Source: Marinobacter lutaoensis
Lineage (GTDB): Bacteria; Pseudomonadota; Gammaproteobacteria; Pseudomonadales; Oleiphilaceae
Reading direction: 5' to 3'
Assembly (NCBI RefSeq): GCF_001981305.1
Contig: NZ_MSCW01000008.1
Coordinates: 1-64,000, forward strand
DNA length: 64,000 bases
A model generated the notes under the pieces. It was not told where the DNA came from and made no database searches. It saw only the letters and a program-made list of their open reading frames with translations. This document shows, in pieces, positions 53,601 to 61,332 of the stretch; within the stretch, counting starts at the first letter, position 1, and the number at the start of each line of letters is the position of its first letter. Both the position numbers and the translations under genes were made by a program.

Positions 53601-54214
53601 GGGACGATGTGAACCGGGTTCGGGCGGTGGAGCGGGCGCTGGGGCACGAGCACCTGCTGCTGACCCGGGTGGTGGCCCAGCAGCTGTACCGCTTCATGGC
53701 CTACAAGGATGAGTACGAGGTGGCCCGGTTGTTTGCCGAGACCGATTTCATGAAGGAGGTGAACGACACCTTCGAAGGCGACTTCAAGGTCCACTTCCAC
53801 CTGGCGCCGCCCATTCTGAACACCGGCACCGACGCCCGTGGCCGGCCACGCAAACGCCGGTTCGGGCCCTGGATGTTCCGGGTGTTCAAGGTCCTGGCCC
53901 GGATGCGCGGCCTGCGCGGCAGTGTCTTCGACCCGTTCCGCTACTCCGCCGACCGGCGCCTGGACCGGGCGCTGCTTGCCGACTATCAGCAGCTGGTGGA
54001 GCGGATTGCCCGGGAACTGAATGCCGGCAACTACGACACCTTCCTGCAGTTGGCCGAACTGCCGTCCGAAGTCCGGGGATTCGGGCCGGTGCGGGAGCAA
54101 GCGGCGGAGGCGATCCAGGCGAAGCGGCAGCAGCTGCTGAAGGACCTGGAGTCCGGCCGTCCCACCCTGATCCGTGCCAAACACGCCGATGAAGAGGAGA
54201 CGCACCATGTTTGA
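50696..54214 (+). CDS. Indolepyruvate/arylpyruvate:ferredoxin oxidoreductase, fused subunits
   Basis: This 1172-residue enzyme decarboxylates 2-oxo acids with an aromatic side chain to the aryl-acetyl-CoA, using thiamine diphosphate and iron-sulfur clusters, with ferredoxin as acceptor. Domain order: N-terminal pyrimidine-binding domain (GMVSGYRGSPLGAYDQAL near 52-69), a middle domain, a ThDP/FeS core with FCSGCPHNTSTKVPEG and GGEGVNWIGK, a ferredoxin-like segment CEGCGDCSVQSNC with further cysteines (SSCNKDFSCVTGFC), and a C-terminal gamma domain beginning LLVGGVGGTGVVTVGQLIA. IorA- and IorB-type parts are thus in one chain. GGAGGG precedes the ATG. It overlaps the aminotransferase gene by eight bases; together they would turn phenylalanine into phenylacetyl-CoA. 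Confidence 0.93.
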   Translation: MTADTPQLDHYKLEDRYLRESGRVFLTGTQALVRIPLMQAALDRRNGLNTAGMVSGYRGSPLGAYDQALWQAKDLLQQNRIDFVPAINEDLAATIMLGTQQVETDENRQVDGVFGLWYGKGPGVDRAGDALKHGTTYGSSPHGGVLVVAGDDHGCVSSSMPHQSDVAFMAWFMPTLNPANIAEYLEFGLWGYALSRFSGCWVGFKAISETVESAASVELPPLPEFVTPDDFTPPADGLHYRWPDLPGPQLETRIEHKLAAVQAFARANPIDRCLYRNPNARFGIVTTGKAHLDLLEALELLGIDEARAAELGLDVYKVGMVWPLERRGILDFVHGKQEVLVIEEKRGIIESQIKEYMSEPDRPGEVLITGKQDESGKPLIPYVGELSPKLVAGYLAARLSRFFGVDFSERLKAINEMSDAQDPGGVRRLPYFCSGCPHNTSTKVPEGSKALAGIGCHFMASWMGRNTESLIQMGGEGVNWIGKSRYTGNPHVFQNLGEGTYFHSGSMAIRQAVAAGINITYKILFNDAVAMTGGQPVDGQITVPMIAQQVTAEGVRRVVVVSDEPEKYRGHESAFPKGVTFHDRSELDQVQRELREIPGCTVLIYDQTCAAEKRRRRKRGQFPDPARRAYINHHVCEGCGDCSVQSNCLSVVPRHTELGRKRRIDQSSCNKDFSCVTGFCPSFVTIEGGQLRKSRGMATGSVLSRTLAELPAPSLPPLEGSFDLLVGGVGGTGVVTVGQLIAMAAHLESRGVSVLDFMGFAQKGGTVLSYVRMAPAPDRLHQVRIGHGRADALIACDMVVATSQKALSVLRPNHTRVVANEAELPTADYVLYRDADMQADKRLGVLRQAVGDDRFDALDANGIAEKLMGDTVFSNVMMLGFAWQKGLLPVSEAALMRAIELNGVAIDRNKEAFGWGRVAAAEPAVIDTLLQGSQDVSRAAAEPTLDELIASRHGHLERYQNRRWADRYRDDVNRVRAVERALGHEHLLLTRVVAQQLYRFMAYKDEYEVARLFAETDFMKEVNDTFEGDFKVHFHLAPPILNTGTDARGRPRKRRFGPWMFRVFKVLARMRGLRGSVFDPFRYSADRRLDRALLADYQQLVERIARELNAGNYDTFLQLAELPSEVRGFGPVREQAAEAIQAKRQQLLKDLESGRPTLIRAKHADEEETHHV

Positions 54215-55388
54215 GGGACTCAAGCCGTTACCCCAGGACCCGATTTTGCAGCTGATGCAGCAGTTCCGCGAGGACCCGCGCCAGGACAAGGTGGATCTGG
54301 GCATCGGTGTCTACAAGGACGCCGCCGGTCACACCCCGATCATGGCGGCGGTGCGGGAGGCGGAGCGGCGCCTGCTGGCCACTGAAACCAGCAAGGGTTA
54401 TGTGGGACCGGCCGGAAGCGCCGGTTTCAACGATGCCATGGCGGCGCTGATCCTGGGGCGCGACAACGCCCTGCGCCGGGATGGCCGGGTGTCGGTGGTG
54501 CAGACCCCGGGAGGCTGTGGCGCCCTGCGCATGGCGGCGGAATTCCTGCGGCTGTGCCGCCCGGACACCACCGTCTGGGTCAGCAACCCCACCTGGGGCA
54601 ACCACCGGCCGCTGCTTGGCGGGGCCGGCCTGGCCATCCGTGAGTATCCGTACCTGGATCCGGCGACTCTGGAGGTGGACTTCGAGGCGATGCTGGAGGC
54701 CCTGGCACAGGCCAGGGCCGGTGACGTGGTGTTGCTGCACGGCTGTTGCCACAACCCATCCGGGGCGGACCTGACCTTGGCGCAATGGCGGCGGGTGACG
54801 GAGGTGATCCTGCGCCGGGGGCTACTGCCGTTCGTGGACCTGGCCTACCAGGGACTGGGGGAAGGGCTGGAGGAGGACGTGGCTGGCCTGCGACAGCTGG
54901 CGGCCGAGGTGCCGGAGATGATCGTGGCGGCGTCCTGTTCCAAGAACTTTGGCCTGTACCGGGAGCGGACCGGTGCCCTGATGCTGATCTGTGCGTCACC
55001 GGCCAACCGCGAGGCGGCCACCAGCCAGCTGCTGAGTGCCATTCGCTCGCACTATTCGATGCCGCCGGCCCACGGCGCGGCGATCGTCGAAACCATCCTG
55101 GCGGACGACGGCTTGCGCCGGCAGTGGCAGGACGAGCTGGGGGCCATGTGCCAGCGCATTCTCGGCCTGCGCCATGCCCTGGCCGATGCCCTGGCGCCCG
55201 CCGGCGATTTCGGTTTCATTGCCCGCCAGCGGGGCATGTTCTCGTTCCTCGGGATCGGCCCGGATCAGGTCCGCCGGCTGCGCGAGACGCACGGCATCTA
55301 CATGCTGGAATCCAGCCGCGTCAATGTGGCGGGGCTGAACGAACAGACTCTGCCGGTGGTGGCCGAGGCCATCCGCGGCGTTTTGTAA
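54207..55388 (+). CDS. Aromatic amino acid aminotransferase (class I, TyrB/AspC type)
   Basis: This PLP enzyme moves the amino group of aromatic amino acids (or aspartate) to 2-oxoglutarate. The 393 residues have the PLP lysine K246 in CSKNFGLYRER, N183 in CCHNPSGADL, D211 in VDLAYQGLG, and the substrate-carboxylate arginine in SSRVNVAGL. Sequence places it in the AspC/TyrB group. The operon position after the arylpyruvate oxidoreductase favours phenylalanine, tyrosine or tryptophan as substrate. Start 54207 has GAGGAGA upstream and overlaps the previous stop by eight bases, so the two are translated together. Confidence 0.92.
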   Translation: MFEGLKPLPQDPILQLMQQFREDPRQDKVDLGIGVYKDAAGHTPIMAAVREAERRLLATETSKGYVGPAGSAGFNDAMAALILGRDNALRRDGRVSVVQTPGGCGALRMAAEFLRLCRPDTTVWVSNPTWGNHRPLLGGAGLAIREYPYLDPATLEVDFEAMLEALAQARAGDVVLLHGCCHNPSGADLTLAQWRRVTEVILRRGLLPFVDLAYQGLGEGLEEDVAGLRQLAAEVPEMIVAASCSKNFGLYRERTGALMLICASPANREAATSQLLSAIRSHYSMPPAHGAAIVETILADDGLRRQWQDELGAMCQRILGLRHALADALAPAGDFGFIARQRGMFSFLGIGPDQVRRLRETHGIYMLESSRVNVAGLNEQTLPVVAEAIRGVL

Positions 55389-55439
55389 CGACCGAAACCA
55401 CAACGGCTTTCCGACAACAACAACGACTCGGAGAACTCT

Positions 55440-56822
55440 ATGACTCAACACACGCAACCGCACCAGGCGGCGTCCAGCCTCTGGTCTTCCCGCCTCGCGT
55501 TCATCCTCGCCGCCGCCGGCTCGGCGGTGGGCCTGGGTAACATCTGGAAGTTTCCGTACATCACCGGTGAGAACGGCGGCGGCGCCTTCGTGCTGGTGTA
55601 CTTGGTCTGCATCGCCCTGATCGGCGTGCCGGTCCTGATCGCCGAGACGATGATCGGCCGCCGGGGTGGTCAGAGCCCCATCGCCACCATGCGTTCGCTG
55701 ACAGGCCGGGACGGCGCCGCCCGGGGCTGGCGGGCGATTGGCTGGAACGGCGTGGTGGCGTCGTTTCTGGTCCTGTCGTTCTATTCGGTGATTGGCGGCT
55801 GGTCTCTGGTCTACATCGGTAAGGCGGCCGCCGGTGTCTTCACCGGAGCGGATGCCGAAGCCATCGGTGCCCAGTTCGGCGCCCTGCTGGCCAATCCCTG
55901 GGAGCTGTTGCTCTGGCACAGTGTGTTCATGGCGCTGGTGATTCTGATCGTCGGGCGGGGCATCCGCTCCGGCCTGGAACGGGCGGTGAACATGCTCATG
56001 CCGCTGTTGTTCGTGCTGCTGGTGGCGATGGTGATCTATGCCATGAACACCGACAGTTTCGCTCGGGGGGTCCGTTTCATGTTCTCACCGGATTTCAGCA
56101 AGCTGACCACCGAGGGCGTGCTGGTGGCGCTGGGGCACGCCGCGTTCACGCTCAGCATCGGCATCGGCGTGCTCATGGCCTACGGCTCCTATCTTCCGAC
56201 CCGGGTCAACATCGCCCGCACCGCCGTCACCATCGCCGTGATCGATACCGGCGTGGCGCTGCTGGCGGGGCTTGCCATTTTCCCGCTGGTGTTCGCCAAC
56301 GGCCTGGAGCCGGGCAGTGGCCCGGGGCTGATTTTCGTCACCCTGCCGCTGGCGTTCGGCAAGATGAGCGGCGGCGTGCTGTTCGGCGCGGTGTTCTTTG
56401 TGTTGCTGCTGGTGGCGGCGATCACGTCCGCGATTTCCATGCTGGAACCGGTGGTGGAGTGGTTGGAGGAGCACAAAGGGTTCAGCCGGGCCCGGAGCGC
56501 CCTGTTCGGCGGCCTGGTGATCTGGTTCGTCGGTATCGGAACGGTGCTGTCGTTCAACCTCTGGTCGGACGTTCATCCGCTGGGCTTCATCGCCTTCTTC
56601 AAGGATAAGACGGTGTTCGACCTGCTCGATTTCCTGGTGTCCAACCTGATGATGCCGCTGGGGGGACTGGCGATCGCGTTGTTTGCCGGCTGGGCGCTGG
56701 GGCGCCAGGGGCTGGCGGAGGACATCGGGCTGCGCGGGCTGCCCTACCGGCTGTTCATGGTGGTGCTGCGTTACTTGACGCCGGCGGGCATTGCCGTGGT
56801 GTTCCTCTACAACCTGGTATAA
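55440..56822 (+). CDS. Sodium-dependent amino acid symporter (NSS/SNF family)
   Basis: This is a 460-residue membrane protein of the neurotransmitter:sodium symporter family with 11-12 predicted helices. The helix-1 motif GSAVGLGNIWKFPYITGENGGGAFVLVYL contains the unwound Na+/substrate site. Known bacterial relatives import tryptophan (TnaT), tyrosine (Tyt1) or hydrophobic amino acids (MhsT). Lying 51 bases after the aminotransferase, it most likely brings in the aromatic amino acid degraded by this operon. A GGAG Shine-Dalgarno precedes it. It ends 28 bases from the converging paaX stop, with no terminator visible between. Confidence 0.92.
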   Translation: MTQHTQPHQAASSLWSSRLAFILAAAGSAVGLGNIWKFPYITGENGGGAFVLVYLVCIALIGVPVLIAETMIGRRGGQSPIATMRSLTGRDGAARGWRAIGWNGVVASFLVLSFYSVIGGWSLVYIGKAAAGVFTGADAEAIGAQFGALLANPWELLLWHSVFMALVILIVGRGIRSGLERAVNMLMPLLFVLLVAMVIYAMNTDSFARGVRFMFSPDFSKLTTEGVLVALGHAAFTLSIGIGVLMAYGSYLPTRVNIARTAVTIAVIDTGVALLAGLAIFPLVFANGLEPGSGPGLIFVTLPLAFGKMSGGVLFGAVFFVLLLVAAITSAISMLEPVVEWLEEHKGFSRARSALFGGLVIWFVGIGTVLSFNLWSDVHPLGFIAFFKDKTVFDLLDFLVSNLMMPLGGLAIALFAGWALGRQGLAEDIGLRGLPYRLFMVVLRYLTPAGIAVVFLYNLV

Positions 56823-56850
56823 CCCGGCAACGCCCCGTCCCGGACACCGT

Positions 56851-57825
56851 TCACAGCGGCTCGGCGGTCGCGGTGAGCGGTGCCTCCGGGATCGACCGGG
56901 TGTCGTCAAGGCCGCCGAAGCGGCGATAGAATTTCTCGTTGGGCCCGGGTAGCGGGCCCGACGCATTTTCCAGGGTCTGGTCCAGCCATTGCTCGGCGCG
57001 GGCGTAGATCTGCCGGTAGAGGTTGCGGCACAGCTGCTTGGCGCTGCGCCCCTCCCAGTCGCCCGGCAGCAGTTCGTCCGGCAGCAGCGGGTCCCGCAGC
57101 AGGATTTTGCGGTATTCGTGAATCAGCAGGACGCGCAGGGTCAGGCATTCTTTCGGGGTCAGGTTGTCCTCGTTCTGCAGCTCCCGCCACACCGGCCGGA
57201 ACTGGGACAGGAAGCGGCGGTAGCGCCCGCCCAACTCGTCCAGGTTCCAGCTTTCCCGTACCTGCAGACGCAGGGCCCTGGAACTCTTCTGCTCCATCGG
57301 CACGGTTTCCATCACGATGGTGTCATCCAGCGCTCCCCATTCCTGCAACAACGGCAGCAGTTCGTTGCGGGTGAAGCGGGGGTGCTCCATGACGCCGGGT
57401 GCCATGCTGCCAAAGCTCAGCCACTTAAGTTCCTCTCGTACCTTTTGTCGCAGCTCCGGAGCCAGCTGGTTCAGGAACACCAGGCACCAGCTGCCGCTCC
57501 ACTCCTTGGTGGACAGGCTGTAGACATGCTGAAACGCCTGCTCGAACCGGCGCAAGCCGGGGCCGGTCAGGCTGTAATAACTGCAACGGCCGACTTTCTC
57601 GGTCTGTAGCCAGGATTCCTGCACCAGCCGGTACACCGAGGTGCGTACCAGGCGCTGGCTGATGCCCATGGGCTCCACCAGCTTCATCAGGCTGCCCAGC
57701 CAGACGGTGCCGCCCCTGGGCACGATGGCATCGCCGTAGATGGTGATGATCAGGGAGCCGGCCCGAAGCGGCCGTTTTTTCTGAAAATTGCTGACGAGAA
57801 TGTCGAGCTGGTTTTTTGCGGACAT
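56851..57825 (-). CDS. paaX: Phenylacetic acid degradation operon repressor PaaX
   Basis: PaaX represses phenylacetate genes and is released by phenylacetyl-CoA. The 324 residues show the family's N-terminal helix-turn-helix region (RAGSLIITIYGDAIVPRGGTVWLGSL with GISQRLVRTSVYRLVQESWL), then YYSLTGPGLRRFEQAFQHVY, and the middle RFTRNELLPLL. It is slightly longer than E. coli PaaX (316). Start 57825 (MSAKNQLD) matches family N-termini; a longer frame extends into the intergenic region without support. It reads away from the Liv-type ABC operon, from which it is separated by 396 bases. Confidence 0.95.
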   Translation of the reverse strand: MSAKNQLDILVSNFQKKRPLRAGSLIITIYGDAIVPRGGTVWLGSLMKLVEPMGISQRLVRTSVYRLVQESWLQTEKVGRCSYYSLTGPGLRRFEQAFQHVYSLSTKEWSGSWCLVFLNQLAPELRQKVREELKWLSFGSMAPGVMEHPRFTRNELLPLLQEWGALDDTIVMETVPMEQKSSRALRLQVRESWNLDELGGRYRRFLSQFRPVWRELQNEDNLTPKECLTLRVLLIHEYRKILLRDPLLPDELLPGDWEGRSAKQLCRNLYRQIYARAEQWLDQTLENASGPLPGPNEKFYRRFGGLDDTRSIPEAPLTATAEPL

Positions 57826-57868
57826 GCGTGGTGTCGGTCTGGTTGTCAAGTGAACAGGTCTGAGTCCT

Positions 57869-57896
57869 ATTATGCGGTTCTTGTGTGTCACGTAAA
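57869..57896 (-). promoter_or_regulatory. Candidate paaX promoter
   Basis: On the minus strand TTTACG (57896-57891) and CATAAT (57874-57869) are spaced by 16 bases, with about 35 bases from the expected transcription start to the paaX ATG. Confidence 0.45.
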
Positions 57897-57980
57897 GCTT
57901 CCGGTGTGGTATTGGAAACTGGCGTTCTGCGCCCCGTCCGGCTTTACTGTATGAACCTGTCAGGAAGTCAACTAAATCGG

Positions 57981-58045
57981 TTGACACTGTCATTATGATA
58001 CAATAGTGTTCATTGATGTTTGTCAGCGGTATCGTATTGTGTCGA
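57981..58045. promoter_or_regulatory. Candidate liv-operon promoter and operator (inverted repeat)
   Basis: A perfect -35 TTGACA at 57981 is followed by several A/T-rich -10-like hexamers (TATGAT 57994, TACAAT 57999, TAGTGT 58004), only the last at 17-base spacing. TGATACAATA (57996-58005) and TATTGTGTCG (58035-58044) form an inverted repeat with eight of ten pairs and centres about 39 bases apart, close to four helical turns. This is the natural place for PaaX to bind. The rest of the 396-base gap, 58046-58221, carries only a GGGAG Shine-Dalgarno for the next gene. Confidence 0.45.
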
Positions 58046-58221
58046 TGACGAATAGGCAGGAGCGATTCCGTCAGGGAGGATCAGACAAAAACAAAGCCGG
58101 CAGCGGGCGATAGCACGCGTGATATGACACAGGAGTTGTGACCGGGCTTTCGATCGCTGTTTTACTTCTGAGCCAAATCGGGGGTAACTCGGCCCCCACA
58201 CAATTCGGGAGAATAAAAACA

Positions 58222-59370
58222 ATGTTCAAGACAATGATGCGTCGCGCCGTGGCGCTGGTGGCCGCCGCCGGGCTGGCCATGGCTGCCCAGGCCGCCGAGC
58301 CGATCAAGATCGGTTCCTTCCTGTCGGTGACCGGCCCCGCCTCCTTTCTGGGGGACCCGGAGCTGAAAACCCTCGAAATGTACATCGAAAAGATCAACGA
58401 GGACGGTGGCGTGCTCGGGCGTCCGCTTGAGCTGGTGCACTACGATGACGTAGGCAACGCCTCCTCAGCCCGTAACTTCGCCAGCCGGCTGATCCGTTCG
58501 GACCGTGTTGACATCATCGTCGGCGGCAGCACCACCGGTGCCACCATGGCGGTGGCTCCGCTGGTGCAGCAGGCGAAGATTCCCTTCATTTCCCTGGCCG
58601 GGGCGGTGGTGATCACCGACCCGGTGAAACCCTGGGTATTCAAGACGCCCCAGTCCGACCGCATGGCCGCGGAGCGGATCCTGGGGGACATGAAGGCCCG
58701 GGGCATTACCCGCATCGGCCTGATCTCGGGCACCGGTGGCTTTGGTTCCTCCGGCCGAGCGCAAACCCTGGAAGTGGCTCGGGATATGGGCATCGAGGTG
58801 CTGGCGGACGTGACCTACAGCGGCTCCGACACCGACATGACCGCCCAGCTGACCAACATCCGCAACACCGAAGGGGTGCAGGCGGTACTGAACTTCGGGT
58901 TCGGCCAGGGGCCGGCCATCGTCACCCGCAACTACGCCCAGCTGGGCATCGACCTGCCGTTCTACCAGTCCCATGGTGTCGCCTCCGACAGTTTCCTGGC
59001 GTTGGCCGGGGAGGCCGCCGAGGGGCTGAGGCTGCCGGCTTCACCGTTGCTGGTACCGGATTCCCTGCCGGACGACGATCCCCAGAAGGCGATCGTGCAG
59101 AAGTACAAGTCCGAGTATGAGGCGCGCTGGAACAGCAAGGTGTCCACTTTCGGCGGCTATGCCTATGACGGCCTGATGCTGGCGGTCAAGGCGATCGAGG
59201 CCGCGGGTTCCACCGATCCGGAAGCCGTTCGCGAGGCCCTGGAAAATATCCGTGGCTACGTTGGGGTGACCGGCGAATTCAACATGTCTCCGGACGATCA
59301 CAATGGCCTGGACGCCGATTCCTTCCGCATCCTGGAAGTTCAGGACGGCGGCTGGAAACTGATCAACTGA
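58222..59370 (+). CDS. Periplasmic substrate-binding protein of a Liv-type ABC importer
   Basis: The 382-residue precursor has a Sec signal peptide (residues 1-24, AAQA before AEP) and then a type I periplasmic-binding fold: IKIGSFLSVTGPASFLGDPELKTLEMYIEKINEDGGVLGRPLELVHYDDVG-like opening, RSDRVDIIVGGSTTGATM, and FGGYAYDGLMLAVKAIEAAGS. It belongs to the LivJ/K family that binds branched-chain amino acids but also amides and aromatic acids. Position between paaX and paaZ suggests phenylacetate or a related aryl acid. The start 58222 has a GGGAG Shine-Dalgarno and is the one that gives the signal peptide. Confidence 0.92.
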   Translation: MFKTMMRRAVALVAAAGLAMAAQAAEPIKIGSFLSVTGPASFLGDPELKTLEMYIEKINEDGGVLGRPLELVHYDDVGNASSARNFASRLIRSDRVDIIVGGSTTGATMAVAPLVQQAKIPFISLAGAVVITDPVKPWVFKTPQSDRMAAERILGDMKARGITRIGLISGTGGFGSSGRAQTLEVARDMGIEVLADVTYSGSDTDMTAQLTNIRNTEGVQAVLNFGFGQGPAIVTRNYAQLGIDLPFYQSHGVASDSFLALAGEAAEGLRLPASPLLVPDSLPDDDPQKAIVQKYKSEYEARWNSKVSTFGGYAYDGLMLAVKAIEAAGSTDPEAVREALENIRGYVGVTGEFNMSPDDHNGLDADSFRILEVQDGGWKLIN

Positions 59371-59449
59371 GCCCTTCCATCCGCAGCCCGGGCTGCCGCC
59401 CCGTCCGTGTCGTCGGGGTGGCAGCCGGTGTCCCGACCGGAACCAGGTT

Positions 59450-60325
59450 ATGTTCGCAGAATTCCTACAGTATCTCTTCACCGGGATTACGATCGGCGCC
59501 ACCTACGCCCTGATCGCCCTCGGTTTTACGCTGATCTACAACGCCAGCCACGTCATCAACTTCGCCCAGGGTGAGTTTCTGATGATCGGCGGCATGGCGA
59601 CCGTGTCATTCATGGCCATGGGTATGCCGATGCTGCTGGCGATCATTCTCGCCGTGGTGCTGGCCGGCATCCTGGGTATCCTGTTGCAGCGCCTGGCCAT
59701 CGCGCCGGCGAAACAGGCGGACGTGGTCACCCTGATCATCATCACCATCGGCGCTTCCATCTTCATCCGGGGGCTTGCCCAACTGGTGTGGGGCAAGGAT
59801 TACCATGCCATGCCCAACTTCAGCACCGACGAGCCGATCCGGGTGTTCGGCGCGGTCCTGAACAGCCAGAGCCTGTGGGTGCTTGGCATCGGCGCGGTGC
59901 TGGTGGTGGCGCTGGTGCTGTTCTTCACCCGCACCCTGATCGGCAAGGCCATCCTGGCGACCTCCATGAACAAGGACGCCGCCCGGCTGGTGGGGATCCG
60001 GACCCAGATGGTGCTGATGCTGGCGTTCATGGTGTCGGCGCTGCTGGGCGCCATTGCCGGCGTGGTGGTCGCGCCCATTACCTTCACCTCCTACGACATC
60101 GGCATCATGCTCGGCCTGAAGGGGTTCGTCGCGGCCGCTATCGGTGGCCTGGGCAGTGGCCTGGGCGCGGTGGTCGGAGGGCTGCTGCTGGGCATCGTGG
60201 AGGCCATGGCGGCCGGTTACATTTCCTCGGATTATAAGGACGCGGTGGCGTTTTCCATGATTCTGGTGGTGCTGTTTTTCATGCCGCGCGGTCTGTTCGG
60301 CGCCAAGGTCGTGGAGAGAGTGTGA
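59450..60325 (+). CDS. Liv-type ABC importer permease (LivH family)
   Basis: This permease has 291 residues and about eight helices. The LivH signature GITIGATYALIALGFTLIYNASHVINFAQGEFLMIGGM is at the N-terminus, and the ATPase-contact loop GKAILATSMNKDAARLVGI follows in the middle. It is one half of the membrane channel, with the LivM-like protein as the other. It lies 79 bases after the binding-protein gene; its stop overlaps the next start (TGATG). Confidence 0.94.
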   Translation: MFAEFLQYLFTGITIGATYALIALGFTLIYNASHVINFAQGEFLMIGGMATVSFMAMGMPMLLAIILAVVLAGILGILLQRLAIAPAKQADVVTLIIITIGASIFIRGLAQLVWGKDYHAMPNFSTDEPIRVFGAVLNSQSLWVLGIGAVLVVALVLFFTRTLIGKAILATSMNKDAARLVGIRTQMVLMLAFMVSALLGAIAGVVVAPITFTSYDIGIMLGLKGFVAAAIGGLGSGLGAVVGGLLLGIVEAMAAGYISSDYKDAVAFSMILVVLFFMPRGLFGAKVVERV

Positions 60326-61332
60326 TGTTCAAGCGTTTCATGCAACTTCGTCTCCGGGACTTGGTGATTCTGGCGGTGATCCTGTTCAGCCTGCCGGCGT
60401 TCCTGGACAACCCGTTTCACTATGAACTGGCGACCCAGATGGCGATCATCGCCGCTACGGTGGTGGGCCTGAACCTGCTGGTGGGCTATGCCGGGCAAGT
60501 TAGCCTGGGCCATGCTGGTTTTTTCGGCCTTGGGGCCTATTTTTCCGCGATCATGACCGGCAGCTATGGCTGGTCCGCGCTACCGGCACTGCTGGTGGGG
60601 GCGATCCTGGTGGGTGTCATCGCCTGGATCGTCGGCCGGCCGATCCTGCGCCTGAAAGGGCACTACCTGTCGATGGCCACCCTCGCCGTGGGCTTCATCA
60701 TTGCCATCATCATCAACAATGAGACCGGTCTGACCGGCGGGCCGGACGGCATTCCGGTGGCCCCCTTCGACCTGTTTGGCTGGGAGCTCAGCCCGTTCGG
60801 ATCCTATTCCCTGCTGGGTGTGGAGCTCAGCGGCAGCCAAGCCTGGTATCTGTTCTCGGCGCTGGTGCTGCTGCTGGCGGTATGGCTGGCCCAGAACCTG
60901 ATCGACTCGCAGATCGGCCGGGCCCTGCGCTCGGTGCACGGGTCCGAGGTGGCGGCTCGGGTGGTGGGCGTGAACACGGCCAAATACAAGAGTCTGGTGT
61001 TCGTGATCTCGGCGATCTACGCCAGTGTCATGGGCAGCCTTTACGCCCACTTCCAGGGGTTCATCACACCCGCGGTGGCTGGTTTCGACTTTTCCATCGT
61101 GCTGATCACCATGGTGGTTCTGGGGGGCATGGGCTCCACCATGGGTGTGATTCTGGGGGCGGTGGTGCTCAAACTGTTGCCCCAGTTGCTGGCGGACTTC
61201 CAGGAGCTGGAGGCGGTGATGTTCGGCCTGATTCTGATGCTGACCATGATCTTCATGCCCAAGGGGCTGCTGCCGACCCTGCAGCGGTCGATCGGCCGCA
61301 GACTGAAGAAGAAGGCGGAGGGACAGGCATGA
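60325..61332 (+). CDS. Liv-type ABC importer permease (LivM family)
   Basis: This is the second channel subunit, 335 residues, about nine helices. LivM hallmarks are GLNLLVGYAGQVSLGHAGFFGLGAYFSAI, RLKGHYLSMATLAVGFI, and the cytoplasmic loop IGRALRSVHGSEVAARVVGVNTAKYK that docks to the ATPases. ATG 60325 overlaps the livH-type stop by one base; an in-frame GTG sits directly before it. The C-terminal tail (RRLKKKAEGQA) is basic, and its stop overlaps the next gene by four bases. Confidence 0.94.
   Translation: MFKRFMQLRLRDLVILAVILFSLPAFLDNPFHYELATQMAIIAATVVGLNLLVGYAGQVSLGHAGFFGLGAYFSAIMTGSYGWSALPALLVGAILVGVIAWIVGRPILRLKGHYLSMATLAVGFIIAIIINNETGLTGGPDGIPVAPFDLFGWELSPFGSYSLLGVELSGSQAWYLFSALVLLLAVWLAQNLIDSQIGRALRSVHGSEVAARVVGVNTAKYKSLVFVISAIYASVMGSLYAHFQGFITPAVAGFDFSIVLITMVVLGGMGSTMGVILGAVVLKLLPQLLADFQELEAVMFGLILMLTMIFMPKGLLPTLQRSIGRRLKKKAEGQA

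Noticed and set aside
50582..54304. A 1240-codon open frame on the minus strand opposite the arylpyruvate oxidoreductase gene
   Set aside because: GC-rich coding DNA commonly leaves the antisense frame open. The plus-strand protein has clear family motifs, a Shine-Dalgarno and an overlapping operon partner; the antisense translation is His/Gln/Arg-rich with no recognisable domain.
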